Under the pieces are notes generated by a model. That model was not told the origin of the DNA, did not search any database, and worked only from the letters and a program-made list of their open reading frames with translations. Position numbers and translations under genes: made by a program. A stretch of DNA of 10,736 nucleotides from an uncultured Collinsella sp. (lineage in GTDB: Bacteria > Actinomycetota > Coriobacteriia > Coriobacteriales > Coriobacteriaceae), in contig CAKUHM010000035.1 of the NCBI GenBank assembly GCA_934655835.1, positions 1-10,736 of the forward strand. The letters are read 5' to 3'. Below are positions 1 to 6,922 of the stretch, piece by piece (position 1 is the first letter of the stretch; each line of letters opens with the position of its first letter).

Positions 1-18
1 TTGTACCACGGTCTGGGA

Positions 19-1299
19 CTATTCCCAACTCCATTGGCCGTTCTGGAAAATCACAACTTCACGTCCATCAGGCGTAATGCCCGTAATATCGATGTCGTCC
101 GTGCCGATCATAAAATCGACGTGCGTGCTCGAGACGTTAACGCCATGCTCCAGGAGCTCCTCCTTGGACATGTCATACCCACCTTCGATGCATTCGGGGA
201 AACCGACACCCAGCGCGAGATGGCAGCTGGCGTTCTCATCATAGAGCGTGTCATAGAACAGAACGCCACTTTCGCGGATCGGCGTGTTCTTGGAAATGAG
301 CGCGACCTCGCCCAAATGAGCAGCACCCTCGTCAGTTTCGATAATGCTTGCCAGCGTCGCCTTACCCACGCGGGCATCGTAGTCCACTACGCGGCCGGCC
401 TCGAACTTAATCCAAAAATCGTCAACCTTGTTACCGTGGTGAATGAGCGGCATAGCCGAATACACGATACCGTCGGCACGCATACGGTCAGGCGAGGTGA
501 AGACTTCCTCGGTGGGAATGTTGGGGAAGAAGGGGTGCCCATCGGGCGTCTTGCCCTTGCCGCCGGCCCACTCGTGACCTTTCGTCATGCCAATCGTCAG
601 ATCGGTTCCATTTGCCGAGGTGTAATGCAGGTAGTCGAAACGATTGTCGTTCAGGAAACGCAGGTTCTTTTCGAATGCGGCGTCATGGAGTTCCCAGTCG
701 CTCTCCGGGTCCTGGCCATCGGCGCGAGCGGTGTGCAGAATCGCATTCCACAGCTTATAGATTGCAACCTCATCGGCGTCTCCCGGGAACACCTCACGCG
801 CCCAGGCAACGACCGGCGCGCCGGCGATGCACCACGGGTTGATGTTGTAGTCCAGTCCGCGGCGGAAGACCTTGCACTGCGTGTTCCTTGCCTTAGAAGC
901 TGCAGCAGGCTTAGCGGGATCGATGCCCTTAAGAGCGGCAGGGTCCGCACCCTCGATAAAGATAAAGCAGGCACCATCCTGGGCCAGTGAATCAAGCTGC
1001 AGGCGCTTCCACTCGGGCGTCTGCTCAAAATAGCTTTTCTCGACATGCTCGTACGTGAGCCTCGTCACGGCGTCATCGGCCCAAATAACCGTCACGTGAC
1101 CGGCACCGGAGGCATAGGCCTCCGCGACCACCACGCGCGCAAACGGCGCGCACTCGACCGGAGACTGAACGACAACCTCCTGGCCGGGCTTGACGTTTAC
1201 GCCCTTGCGAACAATCAGGCGCGCGTAGTTTTTAATCTTGGGCTCCAGGGCCTTCATACCCTCCAGAGCCTCTTCGACCGTCAGGGCAGCTCGAATCAT
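19..1299 (-). CDS. M29-family metallo-aminopeptidase (AmpS/PepS-like)
   Basis: Cytoplasmic dinuclear-metal aminopeptidase of the thermophilic-aminopeptidase (M29) family, which removes N-terminal residues from peptides. About 426 residues, close to the family's usual ~410. Counting from the upstream in-frame ATG at 1311, the metal ligands align with those known for Thermus aminopeptidase T by residue and by spacing: Glu269 (in NIPTEEVFTSPD), Glu335 (in HLGEVALI), His364 (in NASCHLALG), then His397 and Asp399 (in STHVDF). The position seven residues after His364, a Tyr (general acid/base) in the characterised enzyme, is Phe371 here. I chose the ATG at 1299 because GGAG (1306-1309) lies six bases before it; the upstream ATG at 1311 overlaps that ribosome site and has none of its own. 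Stop is TAG. The gene is alone behind a strong terminator. Its family is secure; its physiological substrate is unknown. Confidence 0.93.
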   Translation of the reverse strand: MIRAALTVEEALEGMKALEPKIKNYARLIVRKGVNVKPGQEVVVQSPVECAPFARVVVAEAYASGAGHVTVIWADDAVTRLTYEHVEKSYFEQTPEWKRLQLDSLAQDGACFIFIEGADPAALKGIDPAKPAAASKARNTQCKVFRRGLDYNINPWCIAGAPVVAWAREVFPGDADEVAIYKLWNAILHTARADGQDPESDWELHDAAFEKNLRFLNDNRFDYLHYTSANGTDLTIGMTKGHEWAGGKGKTPDGHPFFPNIPTEEVFTSPDRMRADGIVYSAMPLIHHGNKVDDFWIKFEAGRVVDYDARVGKATLASIIETDEGAAHLGEVALISKNTPIRESGVLFYDTLYDENASCHLALGVGFPECIEGGYDMSKEELLEHGVNVSSTHVDFMIGTDDIDITGITPDGREVVIFQNGQWSWE

Positions 1300-1305
1300 G
1301 TGCCA

Positions 1306-1309
1306 CTCC
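1306..1309 (-). promoter_or_regulatory. Ribosome binding site deciding the aminopeptidase start
   Basis: GGAG is followed by a six-base spacer (TGGCAC) and ATG at 1299. It overlaps the more upstream in-frame ATG (1309-1311), which therefore cannot use it; this supports the shorter protein. Confidence 0.65.
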
Positions 1310-1314
1310 ATCTA

Positions 1315-1344
1315 TCTATAGAACAGTAAAAAGGCGCGCCGCAA
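1315..1344 (-). promoter_or_regulatory. Possible promoter of the aminopeptidase gene
   Basis: Reading the minus strand, TTGCGG (1339-1344) and TATAGA (1315-1320) are separated by 18 bases, a passable sigma-70 pair. The -35 element would lie in the loop of the preceding terminator, and the transcript would begin only about ten bases before the ATG at 1299. There is little other room for a promoter between the terminator and the gene. The match is weak at -35, so this is tentative. Confidence 0.3.
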
Positions 1345-1360
1345 AAACGACGCGCCTTAT
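1326..1360 (-). terminator. Intrinsic terminator after the purC-membrane protein unit
   Basis: On the minus strand AAGGCGCG (1351-1358) pairs perfectly with CGCGCCTT (1331-1338) around a 12-base loop, followed at once by a run of five T (1328-1332, overlapping the end of the stem). It lies about 30 bases after the stop of the unknown membrane protein gene. Confidence 0.85.
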
Positions 1361-1388
1361 ATCTTAGCGATAAGTATGCATGCAAACG

Positions 1389-1964
1389 CTACTTCTTCTT
1401 GGAGTCCTTCTTGTCCTCCTCGGCAGCTGCACGCTCGATAAGAGCGTTGAGCTTGTTCTCGGACATGCCCTCGGCCTGCGCGCGGTACATGTTGCGCAAG
1501 GGACGAATACGAGCGAAATCGTAGATAAAGTCACCCAGGATGATGACATAGGACAAAACGATGCCGACCATCTGAACAGGACTGGACACCGTGCCGCCGG
1601 GAGCGAAGTAGAGCGAAGCCCCAATTGCCACGACGAGCACCATGCCGATAGTGAGCACGGCCCACCAGATGCGGCGGCGCTTGGTGTAGTCCTCATCCTG
1701 CTTGAGAAGGATATTCGACACCGTGTAGATGCGATCCTCGCGGGCGCGCTGCTTGGCCTTGCGGGCGCGTTTTTCCTCCTTGGAAAGGCCTTCCAGGTTT
1801 TCGCCCTTCTCGAGCTCTTTGCGGCGTGCCTTGGATGATGCCGGCACGACGTGAACAGAGCTCGCTGCCTGACGGGCGGGCTTAGCAGATGCGGCGGACT
1901 TGCGCGCAACCCCGGTAACCTCGTGGGATTGCGTGCGCTTGTTCGTGGCGCTACGGGTACTCAC
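1389..1964 (-). CDS. Unknown two-helix membrane protein, coupled to purC
   Basis: I do not recognise this 191-residue protein. Residues 1-98 are very basic and rich in Lys, Arg, Ser and Ala, with a likely charged helix or coiled coil around 45-78 (KEEKRARKAKQRARED). Two hydrophobic segments follow, about 99-120 (starting WWAVLTIGMV) and 129-150, joined by a short Gly/Pro/Ser turn, so both ends should face the cytoplasm. The tail, about 151-191, is charged and ends in a Lys-rich stretch. The start is GTG, placed directly after the purC stop (TAAGTG, zero spacing), with AAGGAG inside the last purC codons nine bases upstream; translation is therefore probably coupled to purC. A strong terminator follows. 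Nothing in the sequence shows a role in purine synthesis; a membrane scaffold or small accessory protein is possible. Confidence 0.82.
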   Translation of the reverse strand: MSTRSATNKRTQSHEVTGVARKSAASAKPARQAASSVHVVPASSKARRKELEKGENLEGLSKEEKRARKAKQRAREDRIYTVSNILLKQDEDYTKRRRIWWAVLTIGMVLVVAIGASLYFAPGGTVSSPVQMVGIVLSYVIILGDFIYDFARIRPLRNMYRAQAEGMSENKLNALIERAAAEEDKKDSKKK

Positions 1965-2852
1965 TTATGCGTTCTCCTTCATGCTTGTGAACTGGGAGCC
2001 CGTAATGATCTGGAAGGCCTCGCGATAGCGCTCGGACGTGCCATCGATGACCTCGGCGGGCAGGTGCGGGGTCTCCCCCGTCATATCCCAGTTGGCTTTG
2101 AGCCAATTGCGGACGAATTGCTTGTCGTAGCTGGGCTGAATCTTGCCCTCCTCGTAGCTGGCGGCAGGCCAGAAACGGCTGGAGTCAGGCGTGAGGCACT
2201 CGTCGATCAGCGTGACCTTGCCATCGATGACACCAAACTCGAACTTGGTGTCGGCAATGATGATGCCACGGGTCGCTGCATACTCGGCGGCAGCCTTGTA
2301 GATCTTGAGGGAAAGGTCGCGAATCTGCGTGGCAATGTCCTCGCCCACGATCTCGCAGCAACGCTCGAACGAGATGTTCTCGTCGTGGTCACCGATCTCG
2401 GCCTTCGTGGACGGCGTGAACAGCGGCTCGGGAAGCTTGGAAGCCTCGGTCAGGCCCTCAGGCAGTTGGATGCCGCAGACGGTGCCGTTCTCGTCGTAGG
2501 TCTTCTTGCCCGAACCGGTCAGATAGCCGCGGACGATGCACTCGATAGGAATCGTCTGGGCCTTCTTGACCAGCATGGCGCGGCCAGCGAGGTAGTCACG
2601 ATACTCAGCAAACTCCTCGGGGAAATCCGCCGGGTCGATGGAAACGAGGTGGTTGGGAACGATGTCGGCAAACTTATCAAACCAGAATGCCGAGATGCGG
2701 TTGAGCACCTCTCCCTTAAACGGAATCTCGTCGGGGAGAATAAAGTCGAACGCAGAAATGCGGTCGGTGGCGACCATCAGCAGGTTTTCACCGGCATCGT
2801 AGATATCACGAACCTTGCCACGGGAATCCGGACGACGCTCCATCGTTGTCAC
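1965..2852 (-). CDS. purC: Phosphoribosylaminoimidazole-succinocarboxamide synthase (SAICAR synthetase)
   Basis: Cytoplasmic enzyme of de novo purine synthesis; it joins CAIR and aspartate using ATP to give SAICAR, the substrate for PurB, which also lies in this window. The protein has 295 residues from the chosen start and resembles the longer yeast-like form rather than the ~240-residue E. coli form. Visible signatures include the N-terminal nucleotide loop RGKVRD, the motif PIECIVRGYLTGSGKK, the second family signature IIIADTKFEFG, and DECLTPDSSRFW. The start is GTG at 2852 because AAGGAG (2861-2866) sits eight bases upstream; an earlier in-frame GTG at 2861 overlaps that site. The stop TAA abuts the next gene. 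About 107 bases separate it from the histidine kinase stop upstream, so it probably has its own promoter, though I could not identify a convincing one. Confidence 0.97.
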   Translation of the reverse strand: MTTMERRPDSRGKVRDIYDAGENLLMVATDRISAFDFILPDEIPFKGEVLNRISAFWFDKFADIVPNHLVSIDPADFPEEFAEYRDYLAGRAMLVKKAQTIPIECIVRGYLTGSGKKTYDENGTVCGIQLPEGLTEASKLPEPLFTPSTKAEIGDHDENISFERCCEIVGEDIATQIRDLSLKIYKAAAEYAATRGIIIADTKFEFGVIDGKVTLIDECLTPDSSRFWPAASYEEGKIQPSYDKQFVRNWLKANWDMTGETPHLPAEVIDGTSERYREAFQIITGSQFTSMKENA

Positions 2853-2860
2853 GTGAGTCA

Positions 2861-2866
2861 CTCCTT
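2861..2866 (-). promoter_or_regulatory. Ribosome binding site deciding the purC start
   Basis: AAGGAG is followed by an eight-base spacer and GTG at 2852. The longer frame's GTG (2859-2861) shares a base with this site, so it is unlikely to be the start. The next candidate, an in-frame ATG at 2843, would be too far downstream. Confidence 0.65.
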
Positions 2867-2883
2867 ACCAAAATACGACAGTA

Positions 2884-2901
2884 ATGCGGGCTTTCCCGCA
2901 T
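2884..2901 (-). other. Stem-loop between the histidine kinase gene and purC
   Basis: On the minus strand ATGCGGG pairs perfectly with CCCGCAT around a four-base AAAG loop. No T run follows directly (a TATTTT lies about nine bases on), so it is not a standard intrinsic terminator. It could be a weak terminator for the two-component unit or a structure in the purC leader. It is the only strong structure I see in this roughly 100-base gap. Confidence 0.45.
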
Positions 2902-2959
2902 GTTCTCGCAAACCCGGAGCGGCAAGGACAAGACCCCTCCTTCACCGAGTAGCGAAAAG

Positions 2960-4525
2960 CTAGTGCTCCATTGTAGTAGATGCCGCGTCCGCCGTGTGCT
3001 CGCGTGGCAGATGAATCGTAAAAGTCGTACCCTTTCCAAGCTCCGACTCCACGGATATGTAGCCGTGATGACGCTCGACAATCTGCTTGGTCACGGCGAG
3101 GCCCACGCCCAGACCGCCCGCCTCGCGGGCGCGGCTGGCGTCGGCACGCCAAAAACGTCCGAAAATACGCGACAGGTCTTCCTTGGCGATACCGATGCCC
3201 GTGTCCGAGACCGCGATATCGACGTGTTTACGGTCGCTGAGCACCGACACCACGACCCATCCGCCCTCGGGGGTATAGCGCATGGCGTTACTCATGAGGT
3301 TGATGACGCATTGTGTGATCATGTCGGGATCGGCTTCGACGACATCGTCGTGACCTTGGGTCTCGTCAGCAAAGCGCAAGCGCAGATCGCGGTCGACAAA
3401 CAGGCGCTCCTGGGCATTGACGATGGAACGCACGAAAGGAACCATGTCCACCGGCTCAAGGTTGAGCGGAGCCGTGCTGTTTTCCATGCGCGACAGGTCG
3501 AGCATCTGCTGCACCAGACGAGCCAGGCGACGCGTCTCGGAAGCAACGGTCTCCAAATGCTCATCGTCGGTGGGATACACGCCATCCTGCATGGCCTCGA
3601 CCGTTGCGAGCATGGCCATAAGCGGCGTGCGAAGCTCGTGTGCAACGTCTGAGGTCAGGCGCTTCTCGTGTTTCATATCCTTCTCGAGCGAAGTGGCCAT
3701 CTCATCGAAGGTCTCACCCAGCTGATCAATCTCGTCATCACCGCGCAAACCAGTACGAGCGGACAGATCGCCATCGCGAATTTGCTTGGCCGTGCTCGTA
3801 ATACGATGAATCGGCTTGGTGAGCATACGCGACACGAGCGATCCGATAACGACCGAAATGCAGATTGCAACAACCGCGGCGAGGGCCATGGCGTTAAAGG
3901 TCTTCTCCCTAAATGCAGAATCCGCCTTGGTGAGCAAGGCATCGGAGCCGATGGCCCATAGCTTTACCTGTCCGACATGCTCGCCCGAAGACGTTATGAT
4001 TTCGACGTTGGCAACGCTATCGGAGTCGGTTGGAGCAGACGAGACCGGGCTATGCGATGCTTTTTTACCGCTCGAGCTGCTCGACGCTGATTCGCTCTCG
4101 CGCACATCGGCGGTCGCGCTTGCCGAAGGCCATGAGTCGTCATAAACGACAACGCCTTTCTTGTTGACGACCTGCATACCCAAATCGTCGGACACCAAAC
4201 TCGATGTCGCGACCGTACGTAGCTCGCCCGCAGTCCAATTGCCGTTTTCCTCATACGACGTCGCAAGCTTTTCGGCAGCGGAATTTGCGATTTCGACGAT
4301 ATTGGAGCGCGTGTAATCCGAAAAGACCGTGCCCCACACAACAGAGACCACGCCCACCAGCACCAATACCGTCATGAGCGATGTCAGAGCAAAAGCAAGT
4401 GCCATGCGCGAGGGATAGCTCATCGTTGGCCGTGAATCGGAACGAGGCGTGTTCCAACTAGCCTTGGAACCCGCCTCGCTCTCCTGCTTGTGCTTTTGTC
4501 CGATTTCAAAGCGCGCAGGTGTCAT
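2960..4525 (-). CDS. Membrane sensor histidine kinase (HAMP-HisKA-HATPase)
   Basis: Sensor kinase, 521 residues, that should phosphorylate the response regulator encoded just upstream. Order of parts: a cytoplasmic N-terminal tail (1-40); transmembrane helix 1 (about 42-64); an extracytoplasmic sensor region (about 65-208) with a Ser-rich low-complexity stretch at 132-170; transmembrane helix 2 (about 210-232); a HAMP linker (about 231-283); the dimerisation/phosphoacceptor domain with His296 in SDVAHELRTPL; and the ATPase domain with an N box (NLMSNAMRYT, 409-418), G1 (DTGIGI, 441-446), F box (IFGRFWR) and G2 (GGLGVGL, 470-476). All catalytic boxes are intact. The ATG follows the regulator stop by 11 bases, with AGGGA overlapping that stop, so the two are co-transcribed. 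The sensed signal cannot be read from the sequence. Confidence 0.96.
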   Translation of the reverse strand: MTPARFEIGQKHKQESEAGSKASWNTPRSDSRPTMSYPSRMALAFALTSLMTVLVLVGVVSVVWGTVFSDYTRSNIVEIANSAAEKLATSYEENGNWTAGELRTVATSSLVSDDLGMQVVNKKGVVVYDDSWPSASATADVRESESASSSSSGKKASHSPVSSAPTDSDSVANVEIITSSGEHVGQVKLWAIGSDALLTKADSAFREKTFNAMALAAVVAICISVVIGSLVSRMLTKPIHRITSTAKQIRDGDLSARTGLRGDDEIDQLGETFDEMATSLEKDMKHEKRLTSDVAHELRTPLMAMLATVEAMQDGVYPTDDEHLETVASETRRLARLVQQMLDLSRMENSTAPLNLEPVDMVPFVRSIVNAQERLFVDRDLRLRFADETQGHDDVVEADPDMITQCVINLMSNAMRYTPEGGWVVVSVLSDRKHVDIAVSDTGIGIAKEDLSRIFGRFWRADASRAREAGGLGVGLAVTKQIVERHHGYISVESELGKGTTFTIHLPREHTADAASTTMEH

Positions 4526-4536
4526 ATGTGATTTCC

Positions 4537-5259
4537 CTATTTCTCGTCCGACTTATCGGTCTTGGCCGGAGCCTCGAAGCGATAGCCGACACCGTGGACG
4601 GTGTAGAGCCACTTGGGCTTCTTGGGATCATCGCCCAGCTTGGCGCGAAGGTTCTTCACGTGGCTATCGATGGTGCGCTCATAGCCCTCAAAGTCGTACC
4701 CAAGCACCTTCTCGACCAACTCCATACGGTTGTAGACACGGCCGGGATGACGAGCAAGCGTGGTGAGCAGCTTGAACTCGGAAGCCGTCAGATCGACTTC
4801 CTTGCCTTCGACCAAGATCTTGTGGCCCGAGATATCGATGACCAGATCGCCGAAGTCGAGTACCTCGACGGCGGGCTCGTCGGCCTGGTGGGCACGACGG
4901 AACAGGGCACGTACGCGGGCGACAAGCTCTCGCGGCGAGAACGGCTTAATCAGGTAGTCGTCGGCGCCGAGCTCAAGACCGATAATACGGTCCTCGATCT
5001 CGCCCTTGGCAGTCAGCATGATGATGGGAACATCCGAGGTATCGCGAATGGTGCGGCAAACGCGCTCGCCGGGGATCTTGGGGAGCATAAGGTCGAGCAC
5101 GACCAGGTCGAACTGATGCTTCTCGAACTCCTCGATCGCGGACTGACCGTCGCCGACGCCCACAACCCAGTAGCCTTCGCGCTCGAGATAGGCAGCGACG
5201 GCGTCACGGATTGCCTTCTCATCCTCGACCAGCAGAATCTTTTTTGCATCTGAAGCCAT
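4537..5259 (-). CDS. OmpR/PhoB-family response regulator
   Basis: DNA-binding response regulator, 240 residues from the chosen ATG. The receiver domain (about 6-120) has the acidic pair Glu12-Asp13, phosphoacceptor Asp56 in VVLDLMLP, Thr83 in IIMLTAKG and Lys105 in LIKPFSP, so it should be phosphorylatable. The C-terminal winged helix (about 135-230) has DLTASEFKLLTTLARHPGRV, a recognition helix around ERTIDSHVKNLRAKLG (194-209), and the terminal hairpin TVHGVGYRFE. It is the first gene of a two-gene unit with the histidine kinase. Start: the longest frame begins at TTG 5280, but the ATG at 5259 has AGGGGGG seven bases upstream and gives a normal receiver start (KKILLVEDE). Target genes are unknown; autoregulation is common in the family, but no operator could be identified here. 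Confidence 0.96.
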   Translation of the reverse strand: MASDAKKILLVEDEKAIRDAVAAYLEREGYWVVGVGDGQSAIEEFEKHQFDLVVLDLMLPKIPGERVCRTIRDTSDVPIIMLTAKGEIEDRIIGLELGADDYLIKPFSPRELVARVRALFRRAHQADEPAVEVLDFGDLVIDISGHKILVEGKEVDLTASEFKLLTTLARHPGRVYNRMELVEKVLGYDFEGYERTIDSHVKNLRAKLGDDPKKPKWLYTVHGVGYRFEAPAKTDKSDEK

Positions 5260-5266
5260 AACACGG

Positions 5267-5273
5267 CCCCCCT
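5267..5273 (-). promoter_or_regulatory. Ribosome binding site deciding the response regulator start
   Basis: A purine run, AGGGGGG, lies seven bases before the ATG at 5259. It falls inside the longer frame that starts with TTG at 5280, which argues for the 240-residue protein. Confidence 0.6.
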
Positions 5274-5314
5274 GTCTCAATTAGCTAAGAACAAGCCCAT
5301 TTTAACGCACCTGA

Positions 5315-5353
5315 GCCCGCCGGATGCCGCTATGACGTGGCAGCTCGGCGGGC
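5315..5353. other. Large imperfect hairpin in the lipoprotein-response regulator gap
   Basis: GCCCGCCG (5315-5322) pairs with CGGCGGGC (5346-5353), and inside this TGCCGC (5325-5330) pairs with GTGGCA (5337-5342) with one G-T wobble, around a six-base loop. Neither strand has a T run after it. It lies 60 bases past the lipoprotein stop and about 55 bases before the regulator ATG, within a gene-free stretch of about 150 bases. It may end the upstream transcript or be a regulatory structure. A TAAAAT (5299-5304) just beyond it on the minus strand could be a -10 element, but no -35 partner is evident. Confidence 0.45.
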
Positions 5354-5412
5354 GGTACTCACAATTACAACGCGTTTATTCCCCTGTTGGCGCCTTTTTA
5401 ACCCCTCTAAGC

Positions 5413-6624
5413 TTAAAGAGAGAATAGGCGTGCGGTGACCGTCTCTGGTATACCCTGGCTGTTGCGCACCGTGGCGTACGTAAGGAATGAGTCCGATTTT
5501 CCCGCCGTAGCTGGATAATCGCCATACTCCAAAGCGCGGTCGGGCGACAGCAGCGAGCCATAGGTCTTGGCAGAGGTGTCGATCAGGAAATGCGATGCTT
5601 GCACCTTAACGAGATATTTATTCTTCTTGCCGGCAGCACATGCGAGCGGCTCGCGTGACAGAAAGAGGTACGCCCCCCCCTCATTACCGATATACGTGCC
5701 CATGTTGCCCAGGCTGCCCACGCCACTATAGGTCGCCTCGATAGAAAACACGAAGGTATCGCCCATATATACGGCCTCGAAAGGCGAGACTGACGAGGGA
5801 AGGACTAGCTGGGCACGTTTGGTGTTGTTGCCATCGGTCAGATCGATTGCCGTTATGCCGTAGTAGACGCCCTCGTCGTTGCGGACACGCGGCGAGATGG
5901 TCAAAATGCCGTCGCTCGCGCGTGGGGCCGACGCAAAGCGGCCTGTCGATTTCCAAATTGTCTCGGCCTTAGATTCATCAAGCGAGCGACGATAGCAAAA
6001 CGAATCGTTACTCGTTTTATTGCCGCCTGCCGAAGGCATTTTATACCAGATGACTGATGACCCGAACGCCGTAAACAGTGGCGGATCGTAGTCCTTGCCA
6101 CCTCGATCGAGCTCAACCACGTCGCCAGAGAGCGAAGCGCCCGACAGATTTTGAGCGTAGAGCTTCCACGATGAATTGGCAAAGTTCATCTCAACCCACG
6201 CAAACACGCCATCGCCGGCACGGACATCGTAAAAAGCATATCCCGTGCCCTCGATAGGATCCTCAATTAATGTGGTAAGTGAGCCATCGCCCAGGTTGAG
6301 CACACCGAGTGTGTTGGCGTGCAGTGCCGATGCGGGCGCCATCATTGCCGCAGCATAGTCACCCTCGCAGTAGTACAGCAATGTGCCCAGCGGCAGCGTC
6401 CACGATGCCACCGGCTCAAGATCGATGTCGACTGCCTCGTACTCATCCGTAATCGAGATGATCTTGGAATCGTCCTTGATAACCTGCGGCTCGCCAGCGG
6501 CATCATCACTGGTGCCTGTTTTTTTCGAACATCCGGCAAGCACCGTGGCAGCGCCCGCGGCAGCTCCACCGAGCACAAAGCTGCGGCGCGATATTCCGTT
6601 CTTGATGTGGTCGGCGATACCCAT
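5413..6624 (-). CDS. Tat-exported lipoprotein of unknown function
   Basis: A 403-residue protein with a textbook twin-arginine lipoprotein signal: Ser-Arg-Arg (12-14) in SRRSFVLGG, a small-residue hydrophobic core, and lipobox LAGC with Cys32 as the lipidated residue. It should be folded in the cytoplasm, exported by Tat and anchored on the outer face of the membrane. After a short Lys/Ser/Asp-rich tether, the mature part is rich in beta-strand-like stretches with aromatic and Gly/Asp turns (for example GDGVFAWVEM, GSSVIWYKMP, YYGITAIDL, GDTFVFSIEA), which suggests a beta-propeller-like fold; that is inference. Its ATG overlaps the stop of the preceding small gene by one base (TAATG), giving translational coupling. 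A longer frame back to 6678 would lie inside that gene and has no support. Ligand and function are unknown. Confidence 0.88.
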   Translation of the reverse strand: MGIADHIKNGISRRSFVLGGAAAGAATVLAGCSKKTGTSDDAAGEPQVIKDDSKIISITDEYEAVDIDLEPVASWTLPLGTLLYYCEGDYAAAMMAPASALHANTLGVLNLGDGSLTTLIEDPIEGTGYAFYDVRAGDGVFAWVEMNFANSSWKLYAQNLSGASLSGDVVELDRGGKDYDPPLFTAFGSSVIWYKMPSAGGNKTSNDSFCYRRSLDESKAETIWKSTGRFASAPRASDGILTISPRVRNDEGVYYGITAIDLTDGNNTKRAQLVLPSSVSPFEAVYMGDTFVFSIEATYSGVGSLGNMGTYIGNEGGAYLFLSREPLACAAGKKNKYLVKVQASHFLIDTSAKTYGSLLSPDRALEYGDYPATAGKSDSFLTYATVRNSQGIPETVTARLFSL

Positions 6625-6887
6625 TAGGCGATCTCGGCGCGGGCGGCCTCGATAGCGCGCGTAAGCTGATCGGCGCAAGAGGTCTTCTTCATGCCGCAGG
6701 TATTGCCGGCAAGAACCTCGATCACACGGTCGGCAGGAGCGCCCTCGACCAGTTTGGAGATGGCCTTAAGGTTGCCATCGCAGCCGCCGGTAAACTCGAC
6801 GTCCAGTACCTTGCTGCCGTCGTCGGAAAGATTAAGATGGATATTGCGAGAGCACACGCCCTGAGGCTTGTAGTCAAAGCTAATCAT
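6624..6887 (-). CDS. Small four-cysteine TSCPD-type protein (TIGR03905-like)
   Basis: An 87-residue cytoplasmic protein with no signal or membrane segment. It carries four cysteines spaced as in the small TSCPD family proteins: Cys12 (GVCSRNI), Cys36 (FTGGCDGNL), Cys64 (GNTCGMKK) and Cys71 in TSCAD, the family's TSCPD-like motif. The pattern suggests metal binding or redox chemistry. Related TSCPD domains occur at the C terminus of some ribonucleotide reductases, but this stand-alone form has no established role that I know of. The ATG has GAGGGG six to seven bases upstream. The stop overlaps the ATG of the Tat lipoprotein gene, so the two form a coupled pair; whether they work together is unknown. 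Confidence 0.87.
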   Translation of the reverse strand: MISFDYKPQGVCSRNIHLNLSDDGSKVLDVEFTGGCDGNLKAISKLVEGAPADRVIEVLAGNTCGMKKTSCADQLTRAIEAARAEIA

Positions 6888-6922
6888 TGAGATCCCCTCT
6901 CATAGAGAAATTTCAGATGTCT

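Noticed and set aside
1..990. Long plus-strand reading frame opposite the aminopeptidase gene
   Set aside because: It is antisense to a clearly conserved enzyme, shows no recognisable domain, and is explained by the codon bias of a GC-rich gene.
2853..2959. Purine riboswitch or clear sigma-70 promoter before purC
   Set aside because: Apart from one stem-loop there is no three-way junction pattern, and no -35/-10 pair with acceptable spacing was found.
1851..2963. A 370-residue plus-strand frame opposite purC
   Set aside because: It mirrors purC codon by codon and runs past it into the gap; no ribosome site or known motif was seen.
4519..5253. Plus-strand frame covering the response regulator
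   Set aside because: Shadow of the regulator gene, whose receiver and winged-helix motifs are intact on the minus strand.
5405..5420. Short inverted repeat CTCT...AGAG at the lipoprotein stop
   Set aside because: Only four pairs, and it is not followed by a T run on the minus strand; too weak to call a terminator.
6625..6678. Arg-rich N-terminal extension of the Tat lipoprotein
   Set aside because: The extension lies inside the TSCPD-type gene. The Met at 6624 gives a normal Tat signal length and a typical TAATG coupling.
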